From an uncultured Bacteroidia bacterium (GTDB taxonomy: Bacteria > Bacteroidota > Bacteroidia > Bacteroidales > F082), in assembly GCA_902786745.1 (NCBI GenBank), contig CADADR010000008.1, forward strand, positions 62,001 to 126,000: a stretch of DNA of 64,000 bases, written 5' to 3'. Each line of letters begins with the position of its first letter. Position 1 is the stretch's first letter. A program made the translations under genes and the position numbers. Below are positions 44,851 through 53,997 of this stretch, in pieces. The notes under the pieces were generated by a model, which worked only from the letters and a program-made list of their open reading frames with translations, had not been told where the DNA came from and did no database searches.

Positions 44851-47800
44851 TTATGCCTGCAAATAATCCAAATCACTCAGCATTCGAGTGATAACGCTTC
44901 GAAAATCAGCTTTAAAGCCCTCGTTTTGTTGGTATTCCTTGTACAACGAATTATCGCCTTTGCGTTTCTTCCTCATGATCCTATCAATGATGGTTACCAT
45001 GAGCGCATCCACAGCCTGCTGGTCGGGATTGCCCACCACCAAGGTCTGGTAATCCTCATCGGCGGCTACCGCTTGTGCGACGCTGACCAATTTCATTTTC
45101 TGGTCGTCGGGGGTGGCCTCCCAGCCATTGAACCAACGGTTGTTGAACTCTTGAAGGATCACGTCCAATGGGTCTTTTTCCTCCTCCTCCGAGCCTGCGT
45201 TGACCATCGTTGGCTTCAGCGGGTCGATGGTGGTCTCGTCGGCATCCAAGGTGATAGCCTCGTTCAAAGCAGTGCGGCGCAGTCCGTAGGTGTTCAGATC
45301 CACCGAATCCAACAAGTCTTTCAAGCTGTCGATGTCAGGGCCGGCGATGTGTAGGCCCGGAATGAGATAACGCAAGAACCAGAACAGTTTTTCCCAATCT
45401 TTCATCTCGAAAGGCATGATAGCAGCCACACGCGAATAGATTTTCACAAACTGCTTGCACTTCATCTTGAAATCAGCCTTGCCGTTTTCGGGCCAATCGA
45501 TCTCAAAATTGAAACGGTCGGCGGCGGCATCAATGATGGGTGCCCATTGGTCGGCATTGGCGCCATGGATGTATAAACCAATGAAGGCATCAACCTCGTC
45601 CATGTCGAAAACGCCAAATGAGAGCAAAGTGTTCTTCAACTCATGCAGGATATTGACATCCGTGGCTTCCGACAAGGTCGTAGAGGTGTAGAAAGGATCA
45701 AAGGCTTCCTTGATGTCGTCCTGGGTGTTGTAGAAGTCAAGGATAAACAGGTCTTCACTCAACTTGCCCAAGTCGGGGGCGGAACGGTTGAGGCGCGAAA
45801 GGGCTTGCACGGCCAACACGCCAGCCAAAGGCTTGTCAACATACATGGCGCAGAGCTTCGGTTGGTCGAAGCCGGTCAGGTATTTGTTGGCCACCACCAA
45901 AATGCGGTAGTCGTCGGTGTCGAATTTCTCGGCCGTCTGACTATCGGGGAAGCCGTTCATGCCCGCTTCGGTATAGTCAGACCAAACTGTCCCGCTATCT
46001 TCGGCGGCGATTGAGCCATACAGGTTATCCGTGATGGGATAGATCGAGGCCTCTTGATGCTGAAGGCGTTTCTCTCCACTAAAGGCAATCAGAATCTTGT
46101 AGGGCAGCTCTTTGTCCGCCACAATCCGATTCAGCGCCTGATAATACTTGATGGCGCATTCAATGTCCTTGGTCACCACCATGGCCTTGGCCTTGCCTTT
46201 CAGCTTGTGGCTGCGGAACACCTTGGCATCGAAATGGGTCAGCATCACGTCGGCCTTGGCCGCTATGGTCTTCGGGTCGCGTTCCACGGCCCCACGCAAC
46301 TTCTTCTGCGCCCGCTCGTTGTTGTATTCCGGATTGTCTTCGATGCTCTTGGTGAGTTCGTAATAGCTACGATAGGTGGTGTAGTTGGTCAGCACGTCGA
46401 GGATGAAGCCTTCCTCGATGGCTTGTTTCATGCTGTAGAGATGGTAAGGATGGAACTTGCCTTCGGCATCCTCGCTGCCAAAACGCTCCAATGTCTCCCT
46501 CTTCGGCGTGGCCGTGAAGGCGAAATAGGAGCAGTTGGTGCTCATCTTGCGGTCTTTCATCAGTTTCTCCAGCAAGGCGTCGGTGTCGCTGCCGTCGGTG
46601 TCGGCATCTTTTTGCACCGTGGCGTTGAGCTTGTCGGCGGCGATGCCGCTCTGCGAGCTATGCGCCTCGTCGATGATGACGGCAAAGTTATGGTCGCTCA
46701 CGTCGCTGATAGCGTCGCAGATAAAGGGAAACTTCTGTATCGTGGTGATGATGATACGTTTGTTGTTCTCAATGGCTTCCTTCAAATCCTTCGAGGTGTC
46801 GGCATGGGCCACGATTTTGGCGCTTTGCCCGAACATCTTGATGTTGTCGGAGATCTGCTTGTCGAGCAGACGGCGGTCGGTGACCACGATGACGGAATTG
46901 AACAATGGCGCATCCACGGCTTTGGCTCTCACCGCATCCATTGTATTAGGGCAGGTCTTGATGAGTTTGTAGGCCAGCCAAGTGAGCGAGTTGGACTTGC
47001 CCGAACCGGCAGAATGCTCGATGAGGTAGGTCTTCCCCACTCCCATTTCCGCCACATCGTTGACCAACTTGCTTACCACATCCAGTTGATGGTAGCGCGG
47101 AAAGATCAGCTTCTTGGCGTTCTTCATGATGTGCGGCACCTTCTTCTGGGTCTTGGCCTCGTCGTAGTCGAAGCAGACGTAGTTCATGATGATGTCGGCC
47201 ACGGTGTCCTTTTGCAGGATTTGTTCCCACATATACGAGGTCTTGTAGCTACCTTCGGCGTTCATGGGATTGCCTGCGCCCTGGCCGTTGGGCAGACCCT
47301 TGTTGAAAGGCATGAAATAGGTCTTGTCGAGGTTGAGACGTGTGGTGAAAAACACCTCGTCCTTGTCCATGGTGAAATGGGCGAGGCAACGGCCGAAGTT
47401 GAGCAAGGTCTCTTTGGGGTTGCGTTCCGTGGACTTGTATTGCTTTTGCCCGTCGTATTTGGCGGTTTGGTGTGTCCAAGGGTTCTTCAGCTCGAAGGTG
47501 AAGATAGGCAAACCGTTGACGAACAGTACCATATCGATTTCCAAGCCCGGATAGGCCACAGAGAAGGTCTGTTGGCGTGTGAGGGAGAACTGGTTTTGGG
47601 CATATTTCAGCTTCGAGGTCTCGCTGTCGGCCGCAAAGGGTTTGGGGTAGAACAACGAGACATGGATGTTGTCCACATCCACGCCTTCGCGCAGCACCTT
47701 GATGATGCCGAAGGTCTCAATGTCTCTGGCAATCTGCTTGGGTAGCGCAGTTTTTAGTTCCTTGCCCTTGTATTCATCAAGCACGTCTTGTTGGGTGGCT

Positions 47801-48006
47801 TCAATAAAAGCCCACAGCCGGCGCAGGTCTAGTGCCAGTTTCTTGTCGAAGTCCTTGGACTGACCCCAATAATACTGGTTCTCCGCTGGCGATTGGGCTT
47901 CCACACCGGTCTGCCCAGCAGCCATGCGCTCCTCATGGGTGCTGCCCACTAAGGCTTTCTCTATGAGGGCCTCAAAGGCTTGTTCGTTGGTTTTAGATAA
48001 TACCAT
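44851..48006 (-). CDS. hsdR: Type I restriction enzyme R subunit
   Basis: 1051 residues from the ATG at 48006 (MVLSKTNEQAFE). N-terminal PD-(D/E)XK nuclease: EIDMVLFVNGLPIFTFELKNP (about 162-182) holds the Asp and the E-L-K pair. SF2 translocase: Walker A EHSAGSGKSNSL (about 315-326), DEAH box IIDEAHSSQSG (about 448-458), motif VI region VQALSRLNR (about 750-758). The C-terminal helical domain (about 850-1051) contacts the methylase core. It is the last gene of the RM operon and starts 13 bases after the small PD-(D/E)XK-like gene, about 4.7 kb downstream of hsdS. Confidence 0.95.
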   Translation of the reverse strand: MVLSKTNEQAFEALIEKALVGSTHEERMAAGQTGVEAQSPAENQYYWGQSKDFDKKLALDLRRLWAFIEATQQDVLDEYKGKELKTALPKQIARDIETFGIIKVLREGVDVDNIHVSLFYPKPFAADSETSKLKYAQNQFSLTRQQTFSVAYPGLEIDMVLFVNGLPIFTFELKNPWTHQTAKYDGQKQYKSTERNPKETLLNFGRCLAHFTMDKDEVFFTTRLNLDKTYFMPFNKGLPNGQGAGNPMNAEGSYKTSYMWEQILQKDTVADIIMNYVCFDYDEAKTQKKVPHIMKNAKKLIFPRYHQLDVVSKLVNDVAEMGVGKTYLIEHSAGSGKSNSLTWLAYKLIKTCPNTMDAVRAKAVDAPLFNSVIVVTDRRLLDKQISDNIKMFGQSAKIVAHADTSKDLKEAIENNKRIIITTIQKFPFICDAISDVSDHNFAVIIDEAHSSQSGIAADKLNATVQKDADTDGSDTDALLEKLMKDRKMSTNCSYFAFTATPKRETLERFGSEDAEGKFHPYHLYSMKQAIEEGFILDVLTNYTTYRSYYELTKSIEDNPEYNNERAQKKLRGAVERDPKTIAAKADVMLTHFDAKVFRSHKLKGKAKAMVVTKDIECAIKYYQALNRIVADKELPYKILIAFSGEKRLQHQEASIYPITDNLYGSIAAEDSGTVWSDYTEAGMNGFPDSQTAEKFDTDDYRILVVANKYLTGFDQPKLCAMYVDKPLAGVLAVQALSRLNRSAPDLGKLSEDLFILDFYNTQDDIKEAFDPFYTSTTLSEATDVNILHELKNTLLSFGVFDMDEVDAFIGLYIHGANADQWAPIIDAAADRFNFEIDWPENGKADFKMKCKQFVKIYSRVAAIMPFEMKDWEKLFWFLRYLIPGLHIAGPDIDSLKDLLDSVDLNTYGLRRTALNEAITLDADETTIDPLKPTMVNAGSEEEEKDPLDVILQEFNNRWFNGWEATPDDQKMKLVSVAQAVAADEDYQTLVVGNPDQQAVDALMVTIIDRIMRKKRKGDNSLYKEYQQNEGFKADFRSVITRMLSDLDYLQA

Positions 48007-48019
48007 AATTACATCAAAA

Positions 48020-48604
48020 TCACCTACAATATGCAATGGGGCGAAACTCCGAATGGCATTTATGCGTATTCACAGCATCCATATTAAAGTTTTCCACATC
48101 ATTGTCTTTGGTTATTCTCTTATTGCTATGCTCTTCTTTGATGATAATTTTTCGATATTGAATCTGATTAGCATCAAAATCATGAAAATCATTTTCCTCT
48201 TTTATACGTTCCGCTGACCGACGAACAAAATCAAAAAATACGGAAGATGCTTCAATTTGTTTATCCGCCCCATTAGTGTCACCACGTTTCATTTCCAAGA
48301 AAAAAACGAATAACCCTTTTACATGTTGAACCAATAGGATGTAATCACAAAAACGATTCAGGTCTTTAGGTGCTTTGGGCTCATCTCTATTTTGATTAAA
48401 AAACGGGAGCAATTTCTCAACATTTGTTCTGGGGGTGTTGAAACAATAAAGTTTCATGTTTAATATCGAACTTGAATTGTATTTGATAGTTACACGCTGT
48501 TCTTCATGTTCCAAATCAGCCGGCTCTATCATAGTCAAAGCATCGTCCCCTTTTTGCAGGAAGTCTGAGTTAAGAATCCATTCGAAATAGTCAATATATT
48601 CCAT
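48020..48604 (-). CDS. Small PD-(D/E)XK-like protein, partner of the AAA ATPase
   Basis: 194 residues, no signal or membrane segment. The central segment FCDYILLVQ followed 14 residues later by FFLEMKRGD has the spacing of a PD-(D/E)XK nuclease core (Asp, then Glu-x-Lys); this is a motif-level inference. The remainder is unrecognised. It starts 3 bases after the ATPase gene stops, which implies translational coupling. It is probably the effector of a two-gene ATPase-nuclease defence module within the type I RM operon. A start-site change would not affect the motif. Confidence 0.7.
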   Translation of the reverse strand: MEYIDYFEWILNSDFLQKGDDALTMIEPADLEHEEQRVTIKYNSSSILNMKLYCFNTPRTNVEKLLPFFNQNRDEPKAPKDLNRFCDYILLVQHVKGLFVFFLEMKRGDTNGADKQIEASSVFFDFVRRSAERIKEENDFHDFDANQIQYRKIIIKEEHSNKRITKDNDVENFNMDAVNTHKCHSEFRPIAYCR

Positions 48605-48607
48605 AAC

Positions 48608-49891
48608 TCATTCATTAGGGTGGTCGTATCTCAAAACTTCATAGAAAGTGTTCGTTACCTCATTTTGCTTGTTGATGGCATCATCAATGGAAGGCATATT
48701 GAAGCCATACCTATCCACCTCAAGAGGTGTAACCTTCACTTTTCCTTTGTTATTCTTTTCAAACAAATAGGGGGCAAATTTATCTTGTGCCAAGCAAAGA
48801 CTTTCATCATAGCCCATATTTGTAATGATTTTGTCACCCGCCTCGTTCAATCCATCCGCCATAATCATATTGTTGATTTCACGAATGATATAATCGCTAT
48901 GGGTACTGATAACCAAACGCAGCCCTGCATTGATCATCTTGACGAAAATCTTGGCCAAAAGAATCTGATTCTTCGGGTGAAGGTTCAGTTCAGGCTCATC
49001 CACAAACAGAATGTTGTATTGGCCAGCTGAATGACGAAGATAAAACACCAATGGAGCCAATGTTTTGATGGCCGAGGATGATTCATTGAAGCCAAGTTCC
49101 GTGTCATCGGAAACATGATACAAGACCTCTCCTTCTTCTGAAACAGTGAGATTGCCATGCAAAATCATCTGCTCTATTTCATCAGCGAATTCATGATATG
49201 CAGACTCGTTCTTCCTTTGATTCACCACATCAGCCGCATCCGCCAATCCATCCGCGATGGGCCTTGAATAACGGACACTCAACCGCTCATCGGGATTTCT
49301 GAGCCTTCCTACCGACAATTCTTTGCTGAAAGTATATATTCCACTACGTTCAGCAGTAAACATTTTAGCCCCAATGATACCATCGAAAAACATTGAAGTT
49401 ATCAACCAAGATTGTAAGAAAGGCAAAGAATCCTCATCGACCAATCGCAATTGGTAATCAAAAGAATTTGCTTTTTTTACAATATGATTGTATAAAACAG
49501 ATATCGACTTATTCCATAGTTCGTCTTTCCACTCTTCTTTTGTTGTTACAATTTCACATTTAAAAGCATCTGTCTTGATGTTTAAATTCATATAGGATAG
49601 CATCGCCTTTTGATGCTTCTTGAGATATGAACTTAACAAGTCATACAATTCATCATGCTTTAGACTTCCATTAATGACCTTATTCTTCTTTGTTTTGATG
49701 GGCAATACATTTGCCTCAAAATGAGAATCGGAGAAAGCAAATAATGACCGTAATTGCAATATCAAAGTGTAAAGAAATGTTGTTGCATATGTTTTTCCCG
49801 TACTATTATCACCTGCAAAAAGTATGAAAGGCTTTGACATATCAATTACCATCGAATCAATGGGACCTAGATTTGAGATTTTCAATTTCAT
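48608..49891 (-). CDS. AAA ATPase of the ABC/OLD-like group (AAA_15/AAA_21)
   Basis: 427 residues. Walker A GDNSTGKT at 27-34 after the strand KPFILFA; the Walker B/D-loop region ILFVDEPELNLHPKNQ (about 294-309) followed by a conserved His switch STHSDYI (about 328-334). This ATPase type is the sensor in several anti-phage systems (OLD, PARIS, Septu-like). No TOPRIM domain is seen, so it is not a single-chain OLD nuclease. The product partner is probably the adjacent 194-residue protein. A TATTTTTG box (49927-49920) shortly upstream suggests that the pair has its own promoter in addition to operon read-through. Confidence 0.87.
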   Translation of the reverse strand: MKLKISNLGPIDSMVIDMSKPFILFAGDNSTGKTYATTFLYTLILQLRSLFAFSDSHFEANVLPIKTKKNKVINGSLKHDELYDLLSSYLKKHQKAMLSYMNLNIKTDAFKCEIVTTKEEWKDELWNKSISVLYNHIVKKANSFDYQLRLVDEDSLPFLQSWLITSMFFDGIIGAKMFTAERSGIYTFSKELSVGRLRNPDERLSVRYSRPIADGLADAADVVNQRKNESAYHEFADEIEQMILHGNLTVSEEGEVLYHVSDDTELGFNESSSAIKTLAPLVFYLRHSAGQYNILFVDEPELNLHPKNQILLAKIFVKMINAGLRLVISTHSDYIIREINNMIMADGLNEAGDKIITNMGYDESLCLAQDKFAPYLFEKNNKGKVKVTPLEVDRYGFNMPSIDDAINKQNEVTNTFYEVLRYDHPNE

Positions 49892-49919
49892 GACTATTCA
49901 GTTTTATTACTTGAATCTG

Positions 49920-49927
49920 CAAAAATA
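49920..49927 (-). promoter_or_regulatory. Internal -7 box before the ATPase/nuclease pair
   Basis: TATTTTTG on the minus strand, 28 bases before the ATG at 49891; no convincing -33 element. Confidence 0.4.
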
Positions 49928-49969
49928 GTATTTTTTTATTTGCAGACACTCATATTGCCTATTTAACTA

Positions 49970-51262
49970 TTATTCAAACTCAAATGGATTAGACTTAATC
50001 ATTTTGGCAATTGGTGAATTCTCACAACACAAATTGATTTCAGCGTTAGACAAGCCCATCATATTAAGGATGCAGCATGTCAACAATATCTTGCACTTTT
50101 CTGTAAGCCAATATAGTTCGTCACCATCAACTGCCAATGACTTTTCATCATCTGGAAAAAGATGTGAATACTTGTGCCGAGTGTCTCTCAGGACCTTTGG
50201 ATCAATATGGCATCTTTGAATCACTTCTACATCATCGAACTGGTTCAAAAGCACTTCTATTTGCTCGTCATATTTCCTTTTGTCTTTCCCTTTGCTTTTG
50301 TTTACAAAACGTTTGTGATATCCATCAAGTGCTTGTGCGATAATCAGGAAATCTGGCACGCCGAATGTCTTCTTTTTCTGTAAGGAATCCACCAAATAGC
50401 TACTTATGGGCGCTATCTTATCATAGTTTTGATGCCAAACAAGAAGCATGGTCGACACTTTTTCTTTCAAAGCGTCAAAATCTATCAACTTATTGGCTTT
50501 GGGGTCAATAGACCTATCAATCTTATAAAGAAGCTGAACGTTGCGATTTTGTTCCGTTCCATATAGTTTAATCTCTATGGGGCTTTGTTCGCAATATAAA
50601 GCGATGGAAAGAAACTGGGAGAACTCACCAATGTGTTTCAAAAATGCATCAACGGAAACAGCATTGCTTGTTTCTATAACGAACTCAGTTAGTTGATTGA
50701 TGCTTAAATCATAAACAGATCGATTACAACTAATTTTGTCGTGTAGAACCCACTTAATACCATCGGCAACATTAGCTTCTGCTAAAGTAACCATATTACG
50801 AATGTCTATAATGGTTTGATTTTGCATACCTTCTTTTCGGGTATTAACCAGATTGTCGTGAAATGCCCAATTTCTCAAATACGGAAATTGCACAATGCAT
50901 CTATTATAATGAGGTTTTCTCATTGATATTAGATGCTCTCCCGCAAAGATCAATCCAACCGTAAACTTGGTTCTCGAAAAATCACCTGAAAACTCTTCCT
51001 CTATCGACAAATTAAACAATGAAAAAACCAATCCATTGGCCGTCACTCCCCACATTACATAATTATAACCATCGAGATTTGCATGAAAATCACTTGGAAT
51101 ATGATAGAGTTCCAAAGTAGAATCATGATCCTCATAATAAGTCAAGGTGCCAGTATAATGCTTCTCATGTCCAACGGGAGTTATCATGAAAAATCTATTA
51201 TATGGATCAGCATTTGCAGGCACCCACCACTCACCATGAAATATTTTAGGCTCACTACTCAT
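49970..51262 (-). CDS. ApeA-like HEPN anti-phage protein
   Basis: 430 residues. The N-terminal half (1 to about 230) begins with HGEWWVP and has the beta-rich GTLTYYEDHDSTLELYH pattern of ApeA N-terminal domains. The C-terminal half is a helical HEPN domain with the RNase motif Rx4H: Arg362-HKYS-His367 in RDTRHKYSH. HEPN proteins of this kind cleave RNA and stop phage growth. The name is based on pattern memory, so the family call is moderate. Its ATG overlaps the TGA of an hsdS remnant (ATGA), so translation was once coupled to an hsdS gene. Confidence 0.68.
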   Translation of the reverse strand: MSSEPKIFHGEWWVPANADPYNRFFMITPVGHEKHYTGTLTYYEDHDSTLELYHIPSDFHANLDGYNYVMWGVTANGLVFSLFNLSIEEEFSGDFSRTKFTVGLIFAGEHLISMRKPHYNRCIVQFPYLRNWAFHDNLVNTRKEGMQNQTIIDIRNMVTLAEANVADGIKWVLHDKISCNRSVYDLSINQLTEFVIETSNAVSVDAFLKHIGEFSQFLSIALYCEQSPIEIKLYGTEQNRNVQLLYKIDRSIDPKANKLIDFDALKEKVSTMLLVWHQNYDKIAPISSYLVDSLQKKKTFGVPDFLIIAQALDGYHKRFVNKSKGKDKRKYDEQIEVLLNQFDDVEVIQRCHIDPKVLRDTRHKYSHLFPDDEKSLAVDGDELYWLTEKCKILLTCCILNMMGLSNAEINLCCENSPIAKMIKSNPFEFE

Positions 51263-51325
51263 ACCACTCTCACCTTTCTCATTATCACTTCATTAATAAT
51301 TATCCGTTTCCGCTCCTGAATAAAT
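51259..51325 (-). pseudogene. Remnant of an hsdS 3' end
   Basis: Twenty-two codons translate to a stretch containing QERKRIIINEVIMRKVRVV, which matches the C-terminus of the intact HsdS (QERKQIIINEVVTGKVKVTN). At DNA level 43 of 53 bases agree. The remnant stop overlaps the apeA start. Confidence 0.88.
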
Positions 51326-51331
51326 CTTTAT

Positions 51332-52708
51332 CTAATCATCTGAATTAATAAATCTGTCATATTCATTTTGGCAGTTTTCACAAAGGCCAATGTCGTTTAA
51401 TACAGCCCTTTCGCCACACCTAATACACACATCATAATCGTCGAAAGGCGCGAAACGCGATAAGTTTACAGACTTTTCAATCGAACCATTTGAAACATCG
51501 ATATCTTGATCGTTAAATGCTCCCATCGGATACTCCCAAATATGTAATTCAATATCATTATCTTGTCCACATGAGGGACATTTGAAATTTTCATAGGAAA
51601 CGTATTCACATTCAGGTCCCATAGCTCTCTCATCGCTACTCTCAACTTGCCATTCAAATTGAAAATCGTTAACGTCTATTTCAAAGAGTTCGCCACAGTT
51701 ATCGCAACGAATCAAAAGAGAGGATTCACTTGCATTCCGTTTGATATTACGCTCTTTAACAAGTTGTTCTATTACATCACGCACAACACCTAATTTGCCT
51801 TGTAGTTCTAATTGGGGTGTTGGCGGTTTATAAATATTTTCTAGTTTAGTTATAAATGACGAAGTAGAATAAATCCACATATTTCTACCAGTCTCTTCCT
51901 CAAATTCAGCAAGCAACTCTCTACGTGGATTCCCTAATTCATTAGGATTAGGTTTTTCTGCAAGTTTATCATTGTTAGTCTCATCTGTAATAATCCAATC
52001 AACCTTTTGATCATTCGAAATAAAGATAATATCCTTTTTTTCTTCTTTGGCCTTGCGAATTATTTCTTTCCAAATGATTAAGTCCCCAAATTGCCTAATG
52101 CCTGACTTTGTCCCAGAATCTTTGTATCCAGGAGGAATATGATTAGCATACCTAACACGGCCCTCTTCTGCTATTTTTTTTATTTCTGAAAAAGATAAAG
52201 GCTCACCAGAATTAAATTGATTAATAGTATTACCAACAATATCTTTCTCCTTCAGGTCTTGAATTTCTTTTTTGCGATCCTGATATTGCATTGAAATTAT
52301 GGTCTTAATTTGTGCAATTTTAGGTTCCACATCAGCAAGACTGTCTTTGATAGTTTGCAAAGATTGCTTAGTAATAAAAGGATGATAATATTGTTTGTCC
52401 CATAATTCTATTAATGCCTTAAGCTCTTCAACGAATTTGTTCTTTTGGATTTTAGTTTCTGAGTATTTTTCGTTTATCGGATTAGAAGCTCCTTTTTTAT
52501 GGTTTTTTTCAAATTCATATTTTACATGCGCTGGAATCCAAATCCTATCTTTCATCGCAATTAGAATATCGCTCATTATTTGTTGATACTCTTCAGTAAG
52601 AAAATAGAAATCCAACAATGCACATGTGTCAAAAACGATAAGCGCATCATTCCAAAGTTTATCTTCCAACTCTTTGGTGATTGTTGATGGAGTGTAAATA
52701 GTTCTCAT
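51332..52708 (-). CDS. PIN-like (DUF4935/PIN_8) protein with C-terminal zinc ribbons
   Basis: 458 residues. PIN-like nuclease domain (about 20-290): VFDTCALLDFY supplies the first Asp, KYEFEKN an acidic residue, FGDLIIWKEI another Asp, and FISNDQKVDWI the last Asp pair. These acidic residues would bind the metal for RNA cleavage. A long helical insert (about 85-190) is typical of the DUF4935 variety. The C-terminal part has three Cys-pair sets: CDNCGELFEI, CPSCGQDND and CIRCGE...CENCQ, predicted zinc ribbons. AT-rich like the other cargo genes. It starts 15 bases after hsdS and is probably a toxic effector kept with the RM system. Confidence 0.78.
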   Translation of the reverse strand: MRTIYTPSTITKELEDKLWNDALIVFDTCALLDFYFLTEEYQQIMSDILIAMKDRIWIPAHVKYEFEKNHKKGASNPINEKYSETKIQKNKFVEELKALIELWDKQYYHPFITKQSLQTIKDSLADVEPKIAQIKTIISMQYQDRKKEIQDLKEKDIVGNTINQFNSGEPLSFSEIKKIAEEGRVRYANHIPPGYKDSGTKSGIRQFGDLIIWKEIIRKAKEEKKDIIFISNDQKVDWIITDETNNDKLAEKPNPNELGNPRRELLAEFEEETGRNMWIYSTSSFITKLENIYKPPTPQLELQGKLGVVRDVIEQLVKERNIKRNASESSLLIRCDNCGELFEIDVNDFQFEWQVESSDERAMGPECEYVSYENFKCPSCGQDNDIELHIWEYPMGAFNDQDIDVSNGSIEKSVNLSRFAPFDDYDVCIRCGERAVLNDIGLCENCQNEYDRFINSDD

Positions 52709-52723
52709 ATAATTAAATGTATT

Positions 52724-53992
52724 TTAATTAGTTACTTTCACCTTTCCCGTCACCACTTCATTGATGATAATCTGCTTCCGCTCCTGAAGAAGCGAGATTT
52801 GATTAGAAGCAATAAAAACTTGCTTGTTAATTTTTGCCTCTATATCATTTACATATTTGCAGATGGATTCTTGTTCTTCAGGGGACGGGATTAAGATTGG
52901 TAAATTTTTGAAATCCACCCAATTAAGACTTTGTCTTGTACCTGAGCCATATCTATATATTTCTTTAGTTATATCAAAAACATGTAAAAAAAGATGTAGA
53001 TAAGAAGGAATAATGTTACCATGCGGAATCAACCCTAAGTAAGCCCCTGTTATTATTCCACGCTCTTTTACTAGGCCAATTCTTAAGCTTGTATGATCGT
53101 TTTGCAAATCTGTACATCTAATTATTATATAATTTGGCTCAACAATCTGATAACTATTATAGTTTTCTGGTTGAAGACCTTCTACTAGTTCTTTCTTCCT
53201 GATAATTTTACCATAACTCAACGATAAAACATTTGTTTCTTCATTGTTTTTATTTTTCACTTTGTTTTCGTGATATAAGGACTTACCAGGTAAGAAGAAC
53301 CAACCATCAGGAATCTCTCCAATCCATTCCACGCCGCTGTCCTTCATTTTCGCGTTGGGGTTGAGACCTTTGGTTACGGCGCGGTTGATGATGATTTGCT
53401 TGCGCTCGTTCAAGAGGTCGATCATCTTCTGCTGCTGCGCTATGGCGGCGTCAATCTTCTCGGTGGCAGTGTCGAGGTAGGAAACTATTGCGTTTTGCTC
53501 TTTTATAGATGGCACAGGTATTTTGTATGACATAAAAGAGTCGAAAGGAACGGTTTTTCTTAAACCTTTATATAGAGGCTTAAATCGCTTTGCGTCATCG
53601 ATATATAGAAAATAGTATATGAGGAAACCATCTGTTAGTTTTGGATTATTTCGAGACAAAACATCATAAGCACCAGTTATCATTCCTTTATAAGGTGAAA
53701 GCCCAACTGCTCTTGGTGTTTCTTCATTATCAAAATTACAGAAAATAAAATCATTAGGCTCAACGGCTTGATAGGTATCGAATGATGCAGGAAATTTCCC
53801 TTCAGGATTATCCATATCTCTTTTAACGACACCTTTCAGCGTTAGCGAAAGTAATTCATATTGAGATGAATGCTTGCCAACTAGCACTTTCTTTGACTTT
53901 AAAATATGTTTCAAGGCCAACATTTCCCAATGGCTTGGAATCTCCCCGAGCCATTTCACGCCGCTGTCCTTGTATGTATCGTATCGTTGCAT
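52724..53992 (-). CDS. hsdS: Type I restriction enzyme S (specificity) subunit
   Basis: 422 residues with two target-recognition domains, each followed by a coiled coil. Each half opens with the same block: KDSGVKWLGEIPSHWE (about 7-22) and KDSGVEWIGEIPDGW (about 218-232). The halves end in coiled coils LLNERKQIIINRAV and LLQERKQIIINEVV. The DNA encoding the two openings is 31/35 identical (53310-53344 and 53937-53971), which would allow domain exchange by recombination. It follows hsdM after 5 bases. No invertible partner hsdS is present, except the short remnant at 51259-51325. Confidence 0.95.
   Translation of the reverse strand: MQRYDTYKDSGVKWLGEIPSHWEMLALKHILKSKKVLVGKHSSQYELLSLTLKGVVKRDMDNPEGKFPASFDTYQAVEPNDFIFCNFDNEETPRAVGLSPYKGMITGAYDVLSRNNPKLTDGFLIYYFLYIDDAKRFKPLYKGLRKTVPFDSFMSYKIPVPSIKEQNAIVSYLDTATEKIDAAIAQQQKMIDLLNERKQIIINRAVTKGLNPNAKMKDSGVEWIGEIPDGWFFLPGKSLYHENKVKNKNNEETNVLSLSYGKIIRKKELVEGLQPENYNSYQIVEPNYIIIRCTDLQNDHTSLRIGLVKERGIITGAYLGLIPHGNIIPSYLHLFLHVFDITKEIYRYGSGTRQSLNWVDFKNLPILIPSPEEQESICKYVNDIEAKINKQVFIASNQISLLQERKQIIINEVVTGKVKVTN
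53310..53971. repeat. Direct-repeat pair inside hsdS
   Basis: Two 35-base copies (53310-53344 and 53937-53971), 627 bases apart, differ at four positions and encode the start of each specificity half. Confidence 0.85.
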
Positions 53993-53997
53993 AAGGC

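Noticed and set aside
46054..47745. Long plus-strand open frame opposite hsdR
   Set aside because: hsdR has all expected motifs; the opposite frame encodes a His/Gly/Val-rich sequence without domains.
48608..49891. ATPase gene as a PARIS or Gabija component
   Set aside because: No TOPRIM domain in the ATPase, and the small partner does not look like AriB or a UvrD-type helicase.
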